This document shows positions 55,528 to 63,759 of a stretch of 64,000 nucleotides of DNA, piece by piece (position 1 is the first letter of the stretch; each line of letters begins with the position of its first letter). Below the pieces are notes generated by a model. That model was not told the origin of the DNA. It searched no databases and worked only from the letters and a program-made list of their open reading frames with translations. The position numbers were made by a program, and so were the translations under genes. The stretch is from a virus: positions 1 through 64,000 of IMG/VR virus record IMGVR_UViG_3300047095_000811; one strand, written 5' to 3'.

Positions 55528-57111
55528 ATGGCTATCTCCTACGATACCATTCATCAGAGCTCGGTCGGCGTTCGCATTTCCGGCGCTCTGGAAGGTCTGC
55601 AGTCCATCAACGAGGCTTTCCAACAAGAAGGCATCAATGTTCTGAACGAAGGCTTCAGCGAAGTCGCCACCAACTCTCACTTCTTCTCCGACTACGTCGC
55701 GAAGCTGTCCGAGGGCATGGATCCCGAAATCGCTGGTCAGTTCCAGGCCATCGCCAACAACACCCGCACCCAGATCCTGCAAGAAAGCTCGATCTCCGGC
55801 ATCAACCCGATCACCGCTCTGTCCCTGCCGATGCTGCGCGTGGCGTTCCCGAAGACCGCCATCCGTGAAGGCTTCCCGACCGAGCCGGTTCTGCAGCCGA
55901 AGTTCAAGGTGACTTGGCTGAAGCCGTACGTGATCGACTCCGCCAACAACCAGAAGGTCTACATGCCCCTCGGCATCAAGACCAAGAAGTCCCTGTTCAA
56001 GCTGAAGTCCCTGTCCGAGTCCGCAATCGCCGTTGGCGCTTCCGGCGCTGCTGGCGTTGACCTGCTGACCCCGGCTGGCGGCAACTCCGCTCTGGGCGAC
56101 GAGATCGACCCGAACTTCCGCATCGTGGCTGTGACCTTCAAGGCTCTGGACGCTGCTGGTGCCAACGCCGAGAACGTGACTGTCGAGTGCGACCTGCCGC
56201 TGGACACCAACATCGACGTCGTCGAAGGCTCCGTCAAAGGCGCTCACAGCGACAATACCGTCAACACCGTCCGCGTGTTCGCCAAGCTGAACCGCCGCGA
56301 AGGCGAGATGGACGTCGTTGGCCTGGGCCGCGAAGTGGTTTCCATCAAGATCCAGGGCTACATCAGCTCTGAATCCAACAACCGCTCCACCCAAGTCGGC
56401 TTCGACATCACCAGCGACGAGACCGTCATCGGTACCGGCGCTCCGATCGAGTCCCCGATCAACATCCAGCAGATGACCGACACGATGGCGATGTACAACA
56501 TCGACTCCACCGTTCGCACTCTGGAGATCATGTCCACCGCTCTGGCTCAATCCACTGACCTCGAAGGCATCGACTTCTTGGCCAAGAAGTGGTCCCTCGG
56601 CCTGAAGCTGGAGACCTCGTTCGACGTCAACCCGCCGTCCAACTTCACCCTCGGCAACACCGCATGGCGTGAAGAGATGAAGATCAAGATCGACAATCTG
56701 GTGACCCGTCTGATGCAGTCGACGAACATCACCGCTGGTCAGGCCGTGATCTTCGGCAACCCGCTCGACACCCAAGTGCTGCACAACGTTCGTTGGATGT
56801 ACTCCGGCGAAGAGCAGGTGAACGGCGTGAACGTGGAATACCGCGTCGGCTCCTACACCTCCGGTGTGACCACCTACAAGGTGCTGTCCAGCTTCAACTT
56901 CGACCAAGGCGACATGTACGTGTGCTTCCTGCCGTCCGCTCCGGATCAGGCAACCCTGAAGTACTACCCGTACAGCTTCAACGTCGTTCGTGGTACCGCT
57001 TCCCCGAACCATCCCTACACTCCGGCTGTCATGATGCTCAAGCGTCATGTCTTCAAGGAGTACAGCCCGATGATCGGCAAGCTGAAGATCCTGAACAACA
57101 ACGGCCAGTAA
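55528..57111 (+). CDS. Major capsid protein
   Basis: 527 residues. ATG 55528 after TTCAAAGGAACCATAACT. Strongly biased codons (CTG, GGC, AAG, CGC) as expected for the most abundant virion protein. Helical N-terminus with possible processing sites, then LSLPMLRVAFPKTAIREGFP and FKVTWLKPYVIDSANNQKVY, and a long beta-rich part with LPLDTNIDVVEGSV. The end has YYPYSFNVVRGTASPNHPYT. It resembles the HK97-fold capsids of large myoviruses. Followed by two strong terminators in a row. Confidence 0.88.
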   Translation: MAISYDTIHQSSVGVRISGALEGLQSINEAFQQEGINVLNEGFSEVATNSHFFSDYVAKLSEGMDPEIAGQFQAIANNTRTQILQESSISGINPITALSLPMLRVAFPKTAIREGFPTEPVLQPKFKVTWLKPYVIDSANNQKVYMPLGIKTKKSLFKLKSLSESAIAVGASGAAGVDLLTPAGGNSALGDEIDPNFRIVAVTFKALDAAGANAENVTVECDLPLDTNIDVVEGSVKGAHSDNTVNTVRVFAKLNRREGEMDVVGLGREVVSIKIQGYISSESNNRSTQVGFDITSDETVIGTGAPIESPINIQQMTDTMAMYNIDSTVRTLEIMSTALAQSTDLEGIDFLAKKWSLGLKLETSFDVNPPSNFTLGNTAWREEMKIKIDNLVTRLMQSTNITAGQAVIFGNPLDTQVLHNVRWMYSGEEQVNGVNVEYRVGSYTSGVTTYKVLSSFNFDQGDMYVCFLPSAPDQATLKYYPYSFNVVRGTASPNHPYTPAVMMLKRHVFKEYSPMIGKLKILNNNGQ

Positions 57112-57123
57112 GACGTTGTGAGA

Positions 57124-57160
57124 ACTCCCCATACCTGCAAGGGTATGGGGGTTTTCTTTG
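57124..57160 (+). terminator. Intrinsic terminator after the capsid gene
   Basis: Stem CTCCCCATACC/GGTATGGGGG with loop TGCAAG is followed by GTTTTCTTTG. Almost the same as the hairpin at 37894. Confidence 0.92.
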
Positions 57161-57180
57161 TTCCGAGAAGAAAAATAGAG

Positions 57181-57210
57181 CGCCACTAGGGAATTCCCTA
57201 GTGGCGTCTT
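57181..57210 (+). terminator. Second hairpin (perfect palindrome) after the capsid gene
   Basis: A 26-base perfect palindrome, CGCCACTAGGGAA and its complement (57181-57206), is followed by TCTTTGG. A backup terminator, or a target for a symmetric DNA-binding protein. Confidence 0.75.
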
Positions 57211-57411
57211 TGGCGATTCAGTTTGCATATTGGTGCGATCTACTGGAGGAGACCGTTTCCTTGCCCCGGAGGTACGAGAGCAAGGCGAAAGGAGACACGA
57301 TTAAACTTCCCGACCCTGATATGCAAGCATAAGGTCTCGGTCTTGCTCGCGGAAACTATCAAACGCGAGCAACACATCGGCATATGAACCCACACAAGCT
57401 TCCCAGCCGTG
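57211..57411. other. Gap with hairpin and a short non-convincing frame
   Basis: From 57112 to 57411 no gene is accepted. A 43-codon rightward frame (GTG 57201 to stop 57330) lacks a ribosome site. A 9-bp stem TTGCTCGCG/CGCGAGCAA (57343-57351 with 57364-57372) has no T-tract on either side. Confidence 0.45.
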
Positions 57412-57840
57412 CTACTCAGTTGTTCGCAGCAGCTCTGCTCTTGCCTTCATCCGCTTCATGAACTCTCTAGCAAACTTGTCCGATTTTGCCGGAGCCGAAC
57501 AACCGACCGCCTCGGAGAAGAGTGGTAGAGATCGGTTGATTTTTTGGGTTTTAGCCTCGGCCACGTCTCTCCCGTAGACTTTGGCCTTACCAGCGAAATG
57601 GTACCCATATGCCAGCCGATTTCTGCCGAGCTTGACCGAGCTGAACTCCCCGTCGGTGAGAAACCGGCTCATGTACTCGTTGAAGGTCATCGGATTGTAA
57701 TTCGGCTCGATGTCGTCTCGGACAGCGTAGAAGATTTCTCTCAGGTCGTCCACGGTGAAAAACACCCCCATGTTGTGACCTAGGAATTTCTTGATCTCTC
57801 TGGTCAAGACAAAGAACCCAGACAATCGATCATTGCTCAT
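57412..57840 (-). CDS. Hypothetical protein (142 aa)
   Basis: ATG 57840 after ATGGGAGAAGCAC. Begins MSNDRLSGFFVLTREIKKFL, then a possible winged-helix stretch (FFTVDDLREIFYAVRDDIEP; YMSRFLTDGEFSSVKLGRNR). A basic C-terminus follows (FAREFMKRMKARAELLR). Could bind DNA, on pattern alone. Lies just downstream of the vWA gene and its terminator. Confidence 0.72.
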   Translation of the reverse strand: MSNDRLSGFFVLTREIKKFLGHNMGVFFTVDDLREIFYAVRDDIEPNYNPMTFNEYMSRFLTDGEFSSVKLGRNRLAYGYHFAGKAKVYGRDVAEAKTQKINRSLPLFSEAVGCSAPAKSDKFAREFMKRMKARAELLRTTE

Positions 57841-57853
57841 GTGCTTCTCCCAT

Positions 57854-57887
57854 AAAAAAAGATCGGAGGGCTAACGCTCTCCGATCT
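57854..57887 (-). terminator. Intrinsic terminator after the large vWA gene
   Basis: A 9-bp stem AGATCGGAG/CTCCGATCT is followed on the minus strand by TTTTTTATG. Confidence 0.9.
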
Positions 57888-57902
57888 TGTCATGCAGCTT
57901 CT

Positions 57903-60236
57903 TTACACCTTGACGATTTCCTCGCCGAGGTTGAAGGTGGCGAGAACATCCTCGCCGTCAGCTTGGATGGTCACGGTGTTCTCATCCAGAGAAGAGAACT
58001 CCTTGAACCATGTCTGACCGACGACGATGGTGTACGACACGCGGGCCATCAGACCCTGCAGTGCGCGGACGCCGTTGATGAACTCCTTGCGCTTCGCATC
58101 CAGCCACTCGCGCAGCTTCGCCTCGTCCTTGGCTTCTTCCGTCGCCATGAACTCGGTGTACTCCTTGTAAGGAGCTACGAAGCCCTTCTCGCGACCAGTC
58201 AGAGCCTTACCGGCGTCGATCTTGGCGATCACGTCGGCGGTCTTCGGCAGGGACTTCAGACCCTTCAGCTCGACCGACAGCTCCTTGGTGGTGTACTGGT
58301 CGGTGGACGGAGACACGGCACGCTTCGGATTGAACCCGGCGTCGGTCACGCCCATCTCGATCAGGTAAGCCACCTGCTCGGCGCTGTACTTCTCGACCAG
58401 ACCGGCAGACTTCGCACGGGCGAACTTCTGATCGTAGAAGTAGTTGAACACGGCCTGACCGCACTTCTTCAGGTACAGGTCGTACTGCGAGCGAGCGGTG
58501 TCCACGGCGGAGACTTCGCCGACCATCTTGCGGTTGATCAGCGGGATATCCATCAGGTTCAGCTCGAAGACCTTACCGGCTTCCCAGTCGATGGACTCGT
58601 CCAGAATCTTCTCGGCTACCAGCTTGTCGAAGGTTGCCTTGGAGAAGGACACCGGCAGAGTCTTGGTGTTGATGATCCCGTCCCGGATAATGTTGTAGTT
58701 GCGATAGACTTTGGACTCGACTTCGGTCAGGCCCAGGTCGTTCTTCGGCAGCTTCACGGTACCCTTGCGCTCGACCCGGATCGACACGTTGGGACGGGTC
58801 GAGTTCAGCACGATCGCGTGGAACGGAACGTCACCGGCATCGCCTTCGACGAACTTGGCAGCTTGCTTGGTCTCCAGCAGTCCATCGATGTAGTCGTTCA
58901 CTGCCTTGATGTCTTTCGCATTGCGAGCCTTGGCGCTGCGGGCAGCGACTTCGGCCTTCTCTTCTTCGCTCAGAAGCTCCATCGCGTCTTCCGTTGCGCG
59001 GGAGATGCGGCTGTAGTTCTCGAAGAACTTCTCGCTGAGGATCAGCTTGGCATCTTCGTCCTTGATCAGGTCGTCGAGCAGCTGCACCACAGTGTAGGCA
59101 TCTTCCGCCGGGACCATCGTCGGATCATAGCCTTCCTTCATGCGCTCGGAGTTGTTGAAGACGCACTTCAGCACTTCGGCTTGGAAGGAGGTGTAGTGCT
59201 GCTTGCCGAAGCAGTTCGCGAACATCTTGATCAGACGGACGTCGCCAATGGCGCGGAGGAAGCCGTAGCCCTCGTTGCTCATCATGCGCTGCGCCAGCAC
59301 GAACATGCCAGCGTACAGACCGGGGATCACTGCGCTGGTAGTGCGCTTGCCTTCTTCGAACTTCTTGGCGAAGATGTCTGCTGCAGACTCCTTCTTGCGA
59401 CCGCTTTGGACGGTGGAGAGGAACCAGACGGTCTTCGTGGTGGAGGGAACCGCCACCTTGCCGTCAACCACAGCGTACGCCACGACTGCGTCGTCGGTGA
59501 TGGTATAAGCCACCTTACCGATGCTCTCGGTCGGGATTTCCACCTCGATGCGCTTTGCCATAGCGGCGCTTGGCTGGTTGGTGAACTCGGCCTCGATGAT
59601 CGGGACGTAGTCCTGGAACTTCTCGGCGAAGATCAAGTTACCGCCAGCGGCTTCGGCCATCTTGGTGAGGAGCGGACGGTTGCAGTACCAGCCGTACTCG
59701 ACGATGGTGAAGGTTGCCATCTTCATTGCGGCTTCTTCAGTTGCTTTCAGGATCTGGTCGACGGCCCATTCGTTGTCGCCACCGTCAGTCATGAAGCTCA
59801 GAGAGAAGACGTTGTCGGAGCCGAGCGTGGAGATGATGCGGTCCACGAGACGGCTGGCTTCTTCCATCGGCTCCTTGAAGCCGGTCAGACCGACGGTCGT
59901 CAGGTAGCGATCGATGGCAGCGTTGACCTGCTGGAGGCTGGTCGCGCTCTTCATCGAGTACGCTTCGACGACGGTGCCGAACTGGCCGCGACCGCTGAAC
60001 CAGATGATCGACAGAGTGTCGTTCTCGGCGATGGAGGTAGCGATCTTGTTCTTCAGCTCTTGACGCAGGCGGTCCAGACTGCCGTACATGGAGCCGGAGC
60101 AGTCGATGGCGAAGATGTGGTTGACCTTGGGAGGAGCGACCACTACCGGCTCCTTACCTTCCTTCTCCTTGGGGATGGTGACGGAGATCAGGTTCAGTTC
60201 TTCGGAGACGGGGTAGGAAACAACAGTGTTTGCCAT
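57903..60236 (-). CDS. Large vWA-domain protein (777 aa)
   Basis: ATG 60236 after GTAAAGGAAGAATACTC. Residues about 35-225 are a vWA fold: VNHIFAIDCSGSMYGSLDRL gives DxSGS, LTGFKEPM the Thr, and LSFMTDGGDNEW the late Asp, so the metal site is complete. The next 550 residues are of unknown type, with mixed strands and helices (EEKAEVAARSAKARNAKDIK; VSIRVERKGTVKLPKNDLGL). No signal peptide. Distinct from the smaller vWA protein at 3716. A phage-encoded scaffold or remodelling factor is possible; no MoxR ATPase is seen nearby. Confidence 0.88.
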   Translation of the reverse strand: MANTVVSYPVSEELNLISVTIPKEKEGKEPVVVAPPKVNHIFAIDCSGSMYGSLDRLRQELKNKIATSIAENDTLSIIWFSGRGQFGTVVEAYSMKSATSLQQVNAAIDRYLTTVGLTGFKEPMEEASRLVDRIISTLGSDNVFSLSFMTDGGDNEWAVDQILKATEEAAMKMATFTIVEYGWYCNRPLLTKMAEAAGGNLIFAEKFQDYVPIIEAEFTNQPSAAMAKRIEVEIPTESIGKVAYTITDDAVVAYAVVDGKVAVPSTTKTVWFLSTVQSGRKKESAADIFAKKFEEGKRTTSAVIPGLYAGMFVLAQRMMSNEGYGFLRAIGDVRLIKMFANCFGKQHYTSFQAEVLKCVFNNSERMKEGYDPTMVPAEDAYTVVQLLDDLIKDEDAKLILSEKFFENYSRISRATEDAMELLSEEEKAEVAARSAKARNAKDIKAVNDYIDGLLETKQAAKFVEGDAGDVPFHAIVLNSTRPNVSIRVERKGTVKLPKNDLGLTEVESKVYRNYNIIRDGIINTKTLPVSFSKATFDKLVAEKILDESIDWEAGKVFELNLMDIPLINRKMVGEVSAVDTARSQYDLYLKKCGQAVFNYFYDQKFARAKSAGLVEKYSAEQVAYLIEMGVTDAGFNPKRAVSPSTDQYTTKELSVELKGLKSLPKTADVIAKIDAGKALTGREKGFVAPYKEYTEFMATEEAKDEAKLREWLDAKRKEFINGVRALQGLMARVSYTIVVGQTWFKEFSSLDENTVTIQADGEDVLATFNLGEEIVKV

Positions 60237-60280
60237 GAGTATTCTTCCTTTACGGTGAGTTACGGTTCTTCCACTAGAAC

Positions 60281-60295
60281 CACTCGAATTATATA
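60281..60295 (-). promoter_or_regulatory. Phage promoter motif (TATATAATTCGAGTG)
   Basis: Match to the 15-base motif, 45 bases before ATG 60236, with a GGTTCT/AGAACC leader hairpin (60264-60269 with 60276-60281). Confidence 0.6.
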
Positions 60296-60326
60296 TCAGC
60301 CATGGCTACTTTGCAGTTGGAGCATA

Positions 60327-60360
60327 GAAAACCCTCCATCCCTTTTGAGGATGGAGGGTC
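60327..60360 (-). terminator. Intrinsic terminator after the 130-residue gene
   Basis: An 11-bp stem ACCCTCCATCC/GGATGGAGGGT with loop CTTTTGA region is followed on the minus strand by TTTTCTATG. Confidence 0.9.
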
Positions 60361-60395
60361 AATGCCGTAGGAACGGCGGTCCCTAAGGTAGGGGA

Positions 60396-60788
60396 TTACT
60401 TCTTCGGCGCGGCACCGATGCCAGCCATGAGCTGACGAGCGCGAGCGATGGCCTTGGAGCCATACTTGCGGTAGATCACCTCGCGGATTTGCAGGCGGAT
60501 GCCGTTGAACTTCGCGTACTTGGTGTACAGCGGGTCCAGCTTGGCCTTTGCCAGCAGCAGGGCTTGGCGGTGAGCCAGATTGTTGGTCTTGGCCTGACGG
60601 TTCAGACGAACGATGTTCTGCTGCTCTTGCAGGACTTCTTCGGAAGCTTCCGGATCCAGAGCGTTCATGGCAGCAGCCATGCGACGCATCGCCAGCTCTT
60701 CGTCGAGCTGGAGAGCCTCGCTCTCGGAACCGACTTCGGCTTCATGGGATTCCTGCTCTTCGCCCAACAGTTGATTGATGAGAGACAT
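60396..60788 (-). CDS. Small helical protein, probably virion-associated (130 aa)
   Basis: ATG 60788 after TTAAAGGAAACCATC. Begins with an acidic helical half (MSLINQLLGEEQESHEAEVG) and ends in a basic half (YRKYGSKAIARARQLMAGIG). Likely helical hairpin. Preceded by a GAAGAGC-rich leader and followed by its own terminator. Family not recognised. Confidence 0.72.
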   Translation of the reverse strand: MSLINQLLGEEQESHEAEVGSESEALQLDEELAMRRMAAAMNALDPEASEEVLQEQQNIVRLNRQAKTNNLAHRQALLLAKAKLDPLYTKYAKFNGIRLQIREVIYRKYGSKAIARARQLMAGIGAAPKK

Positions 60789-60892
60789 GATGGTTTCCTT
60801 TAACAGAATGATTGGTGGCTCGTGTCGAGCTCCGAAAAACTCGATACGATTGAGCGTAAAGCTCTTCTAATCAGTTGTTACGGTGGATAAAA

Positions 60893-60900
60893 TATAAATA
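60893..60900 (+). promoter_or_regulatory. T4-type late promoter octamer (TATAAATA)
   Basis: Exact TATAAATA, 95 bases upstream of the gene at 60988, close to the distance seen for the copy at 34558. Confidence 0.4.
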
Positions 60901-60932
60901 GACGAATGGACCCTCAAAGAATTTGTCAATGA

Positions 60933-60947
60933 TATATAATGATAGTG
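60933..60947 (+). promoter_or_regulatory. Phage promoter motif on the plus strand (TATATAATGATAGTG)
   Basis: The only clear rightward copy of the 15-base motif, 41 bases before ATG 60988. A leader hairpin TGTAGT/ACTACA (60946-60951 with 60956-60961) overlaps its end. Confidence 0.65.
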
Positions 60948-60987
60948 TAGTAGAAACTACATTCTCTCTTACCACCAAGGAAGAACC

Positions 60988-61749
60988 ATGCAGAAAAAGG
61001 TACTGAGCATCAACGATCTTCTGGCGGCTAAGCGCCTCAAGACCCAGCAGCAACAACAGCAAAAGGAAGCTCAGGAAAAGCAGACTTCCGAAGCACCCAA
61101 GCCGCGAATCCGCCGCCTCGTCGAAGCTCTCGACGAGAGCGAAGCGAACACGCCGAAGTTCGACGTGACCAACGTGAAGCACTTCCGCTTCCGAGAGCAC
61201 AATGAGAACGGGTCTGCGATCAGCAACCGTTTCGCAATCACGGTCTCCTACACCAACCCTCAAATCGACATCATCGAAGGGACTACCTACGTCGATGTCG
61301 GGGTAGCAATTTGCTTCGGCGACAATTTCGACCGCCGCGTCGGTGCCGCGATCGCCAACGAACGTGCGCTGAACCGCTGCAGCCCCGAACTCCGGACTCG
61401 CATCTATCTCCGGGAGGTTGACCCCGAGAGTCAGTATGCGAACTACACCTTACTCAACTGGCGCGAGCTCCTGCTGGATCCGGACGGTCGCCGCCGCATC
61501 AACGTCGCCATCCGGGAAATTCTCTGGAAATACGTTGAAAAGAGGTTCCTGTCTGAAAGCATGCGCGACATGATCGACCAAGGATTCCTCGAACTGATCG
61601 GCGACAACCCTTCGGAAGCGAAGGCTGCGCGAAACGATAGCGAAAGCGAGCAATCTCCCCGCCAGCCGAAAGTCCGTGTACACCGCATCAACTCGCTGGA
61701 GGACTTCGCGAAGTTCATGACCTCCGTGATTGGCCGCGAGATCAAGTAA
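60988..61749 (+). CDS. Hypothetical protein upstream of the polymerase C-half (253 aa)
   Basis: ATG 60988 after ACCAAGGAAGAACC. Poly-Gln near the N-terminus (LKTQQQQQQKEAQEKQTSEA), then a beta-rich domain (FAITVSYTNPQIDIIEGTTY; VDVGVAICFGDNFDRRVGAA) and a helical C-terminus (RINVAIREILWKYVEKRFL). No family recognised. Ends at a strong terminator placed just before the polymerase gene. Confidence 0.75.
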   Translation: MQKKVLSINDLLAAKRLKTQQQQQQKEAQEKQTSEAPKPRIRRLVEALDESEANTPKFDVTNVKHFRFREHNENGSAISNRFAITVSYTNPQIDIIEGTTYVDVGVAICFGDNFDRRVGAAIANERALNRCSPELRTRIYLREVDPESQYANYTLLNWRELLLDPDGRRRINVAIREILWKYVEKRFLSESMRDMIDQGFLELIGDNPSEAKAARNDSESEQSPRQPKVRVHRINSLEDFAKFMTSVIGREIK

Positions 61750-61752
61750 AAC

Positions 61753-61789
61753 GTGTGGGTTGCATCCGTGCAACCCACCTTTCTTTTTT
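61753..61789 (+). terminator. Intrinsic terminator before the polymerase C-half
   Basis: Perfect 10-bp stem GTGGGTTGCA/TGCAACCCAC with a TCCG loop is followed by CTTTCTTTTTTC. Only 12 bases separate it from the next start, so the downstream gene depends on read-through or on a promoter in this gap. Confidence 0.92.
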
Positions 61790-61800
61790 CAGGAGACGAT

Positions 61801-63756
61801 ATGTCATACTCACAGCTCGGCGAATTCTACGTTCGATACTTCACGGCGCTCTTCAGCCGCCTCGGAAAGATCGTGGACCTCGACGAAGATGCAATGCAGA
61901 AGATCGTCGAGAAGGTCATGGCGAAAGTCAAACCGATCGACCTGCGCATCGAGAATAACTACAAGAACAGCGAGATCGACGTAGACTCCGAGAAGCTTCT
62001 TAACCTGTACTACTCCAAGAAGCCGTCGATCTCCGGGTACGGCGTCCTCTTCAAGCAGAACGCAGTCAACGCGCCGGGTAAAATTCTTGAGTACTTGATC
62101 AAACAGCGGAAAGTTGTGAAGAAGGAGATGTTTGCTCACGAGAAAGATGCAGACCGATCCGTCTACAACCAGCTTGACGTCGAGCAGAAGGTGATCAAGG
62201 TTCTAGCAAACGCATTCTACGGCGCGTTCGGCCAGAGCAGCTTCCACTTCTACAACCCGGTGCTTGGCCCCTCGGTGACGTATTCCGGTCAGAATATCAC
62301 ATTGAGTGCGATCCTCGGATTCGAAGCCTTCATGACCGGCAATTTCGAGCTGTTCAGCTTCGACGAGCTAATGATCTACATCGAGAATATCGAGAGCGAG
62401 GAGTTGCATGAGATCTCGATCATGGACTCCCCGGTGCAGACCACCACCGTGTTCCAGTGGCTCAAGGAACACTGCAAGTTCGACTTCACCGAGGAACACG
62501 AGATGTACCTCGAACAGATCCTCGAACGGATGAACGAGTACCAGCTCGAAAGGCTGTACCTGAAGAACAACCTCGAACAGCTCCTAGCGACCTCGACGAT
62601 CACAGAGATCTTCGGACAGTGCTTTGACCAGGACTTCCTCGACTCAGCCCACCCGACCGATCGCAACAAGGAAGCTATCGAGACTCTCGATGAGTACTTC
62701 CGCTATTTCTTGTCTTACCCCTACCAGTGGAACGACAAGTTCGAACGCATCGACAACATGCAGCGCAGGTGCGTCATCATTTCCGACACCGACTCGACGT
62801 TCCTCAACATCAATCCTGTGGTGGAATGGTACGAAGACAAGATCAACGGAGGTGAGCGCCTCGACAAGATCGGTCGCATGGTGATCTGCAACGTCATGGT
62901 CTACTCCATCACCAAGTACATCGAGCAGGTGTTCTGGGAGCTGACGAAGAACATGAACGTTCCGGAAGAGCGCCGGAAGCTGATCAACATGAAGTCAGAG
63001 TTCAACTACTCCCGGATCATCCTGACGAAGAACAAGAAGCAGTACGCTGGCATAATCGTTCTTCAAGAGGGCAACCTGCTGGAGAAGCCGAAGTTCGATA
63101 TCAAGGGCCTCGACATCAAGAAGGTAAAGACCCCGAAGATCGCCCGGAAGTACTTCGGAGACGTTCTGGAGAAGGACATGCTGCTGTGCCCGGAGATCGA
63201 TCCGATGAAGGTGTTCATGCGCTTCATGGACTTCGAGCGTCAAATTCACGACTCCCTGATGAACGGAGAGACGAACTTCGCCAAACCCGGAAAGTTCTCC
63301 AACGCAGCCGGTTACAAGAATCCGGGAACGATCCAAGCTTACCGTGGTGTCAAGCTCTGGAACGTGATGTACCCGAAGAAGACTATCCCTGACTTCTCCA
63401 ACGTGAACCTGCTGAAGCTCCGCAAGATCACCAGAGAGAACTACAAGGAGATCTTCTCCGAGGAATGGCACGAGAAGATCGAAGAGTACTTCGACATGCC
63501 GATCGAGATCAGCGACAAGGAAGCCAAGAAGAAGGCCGAAGCCGCTGGCAAGACGACGTTCGGAGACTACGGCATCGACGTGGTCGCTGTTCCGAAGGGA
63601 GAAGAGTCGATCCCCGAAATCTTCCGGGAGCTGATCGACGTCACAAGCATTACTGACGCCAACATGAAGAACGGCAACATTCTCCTTGAGAGCATCGGCT
63701 TCAAGGTGATCAAGTCGCTCAGTCAGAACACAATCACCAACATAGTGGAGATATAG
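61801..63756 (+). CDS. B-family DNA polymerase, C-terminal half (palm motifs B and C, thumb)
   Basis: 651 residues; start ATG 61801 after TTTCAGGAGACGAT, and the frame to 61753 lies inside the terminator. Motif B KVIKVLANAFYGAFGQSSFH (about 128-147) holds K-x3-N-x2-YG. Motif C RRCVIISDTDSTFLNINPVV (about 322-341) holds the DTDS catalytic Asp pair. A thumb-like helical region follows (AAGYKNPGTIQAYRGVKLWN). The exonuclease and motif A are in the gene at 50190 on the other strand. The first 60 residues have no polymerase motif and may help the halves join. Confidence 0.92.
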   Translation: MSYSQLGEFYVRYFTALFSRLGKIVDLDEDAMQKIVEKVMAKVKPIDLRIENNYKNSEIDVDSEKLLNLYYSKKPSISGYGVLFKQNAVNAPGKILEYLIKQRKVVKKEMFAHEKDADRSVYNQLDVEQKVIKVLANAFYGAFGQSSFHFYNPVLGPSVTYSGQNITLSAILGFEAFMTGNFELFSFDELMIYIENIESEELHEISIMDSPVQTTTVFQWLKEHCKFDFTEEHEMYLEQILERMNEYQLERLYLKNNLEQLLATSTITEIFGQCFDQDFLDSAHPTDRNKEAIETLDEYFRYFLSYPYQWNDKFERIDNMQRRCVIISDTDSTFLNINPVVEWYEDKINGGERLDKIGRMVICNVMVYSITKYIEQVFWELTKNMNVPEERRKLINMKSEFNYSRIILTKNKKQYAGIIVLQEGNLLEKPKFDIKGLDIKKVKTPKIARKYFGDVLEKDMLLCPEIDPMKVFMRFMDFERQIHDSLMNGETNFAKPGKFSNAAGYKNPGTIQAYRGVKLWNVMYPKKTIPDFSNVNLLKLRKITRENYKEIFSEEWHEKIEEYFDMPIEISDKEAKKKAEAAGKTTFGDYGIDVVAVPKGEESIPEIFRELIDVTSITDANMKNGNILLESIGFKVIKSLSQNTITNIVEI

Positions 63757-63759
63757 CCT

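Noticed and set aside
57963-60386. Rightward frame of 807 codons opposite the large vWA gene
   Set aside because: Antisense shadow; the leftward frame has the vWA metal site, ribosome site, promoter motif and terminator.
50190-63756. Split intein joining the polymerase halves
   Set aside because: The N-half ends LSDLEHYVT and the C-half starts MSYSQLGEFY; no intein block A or C-terminal HN motif with a Cys/Ser/Thr junction.
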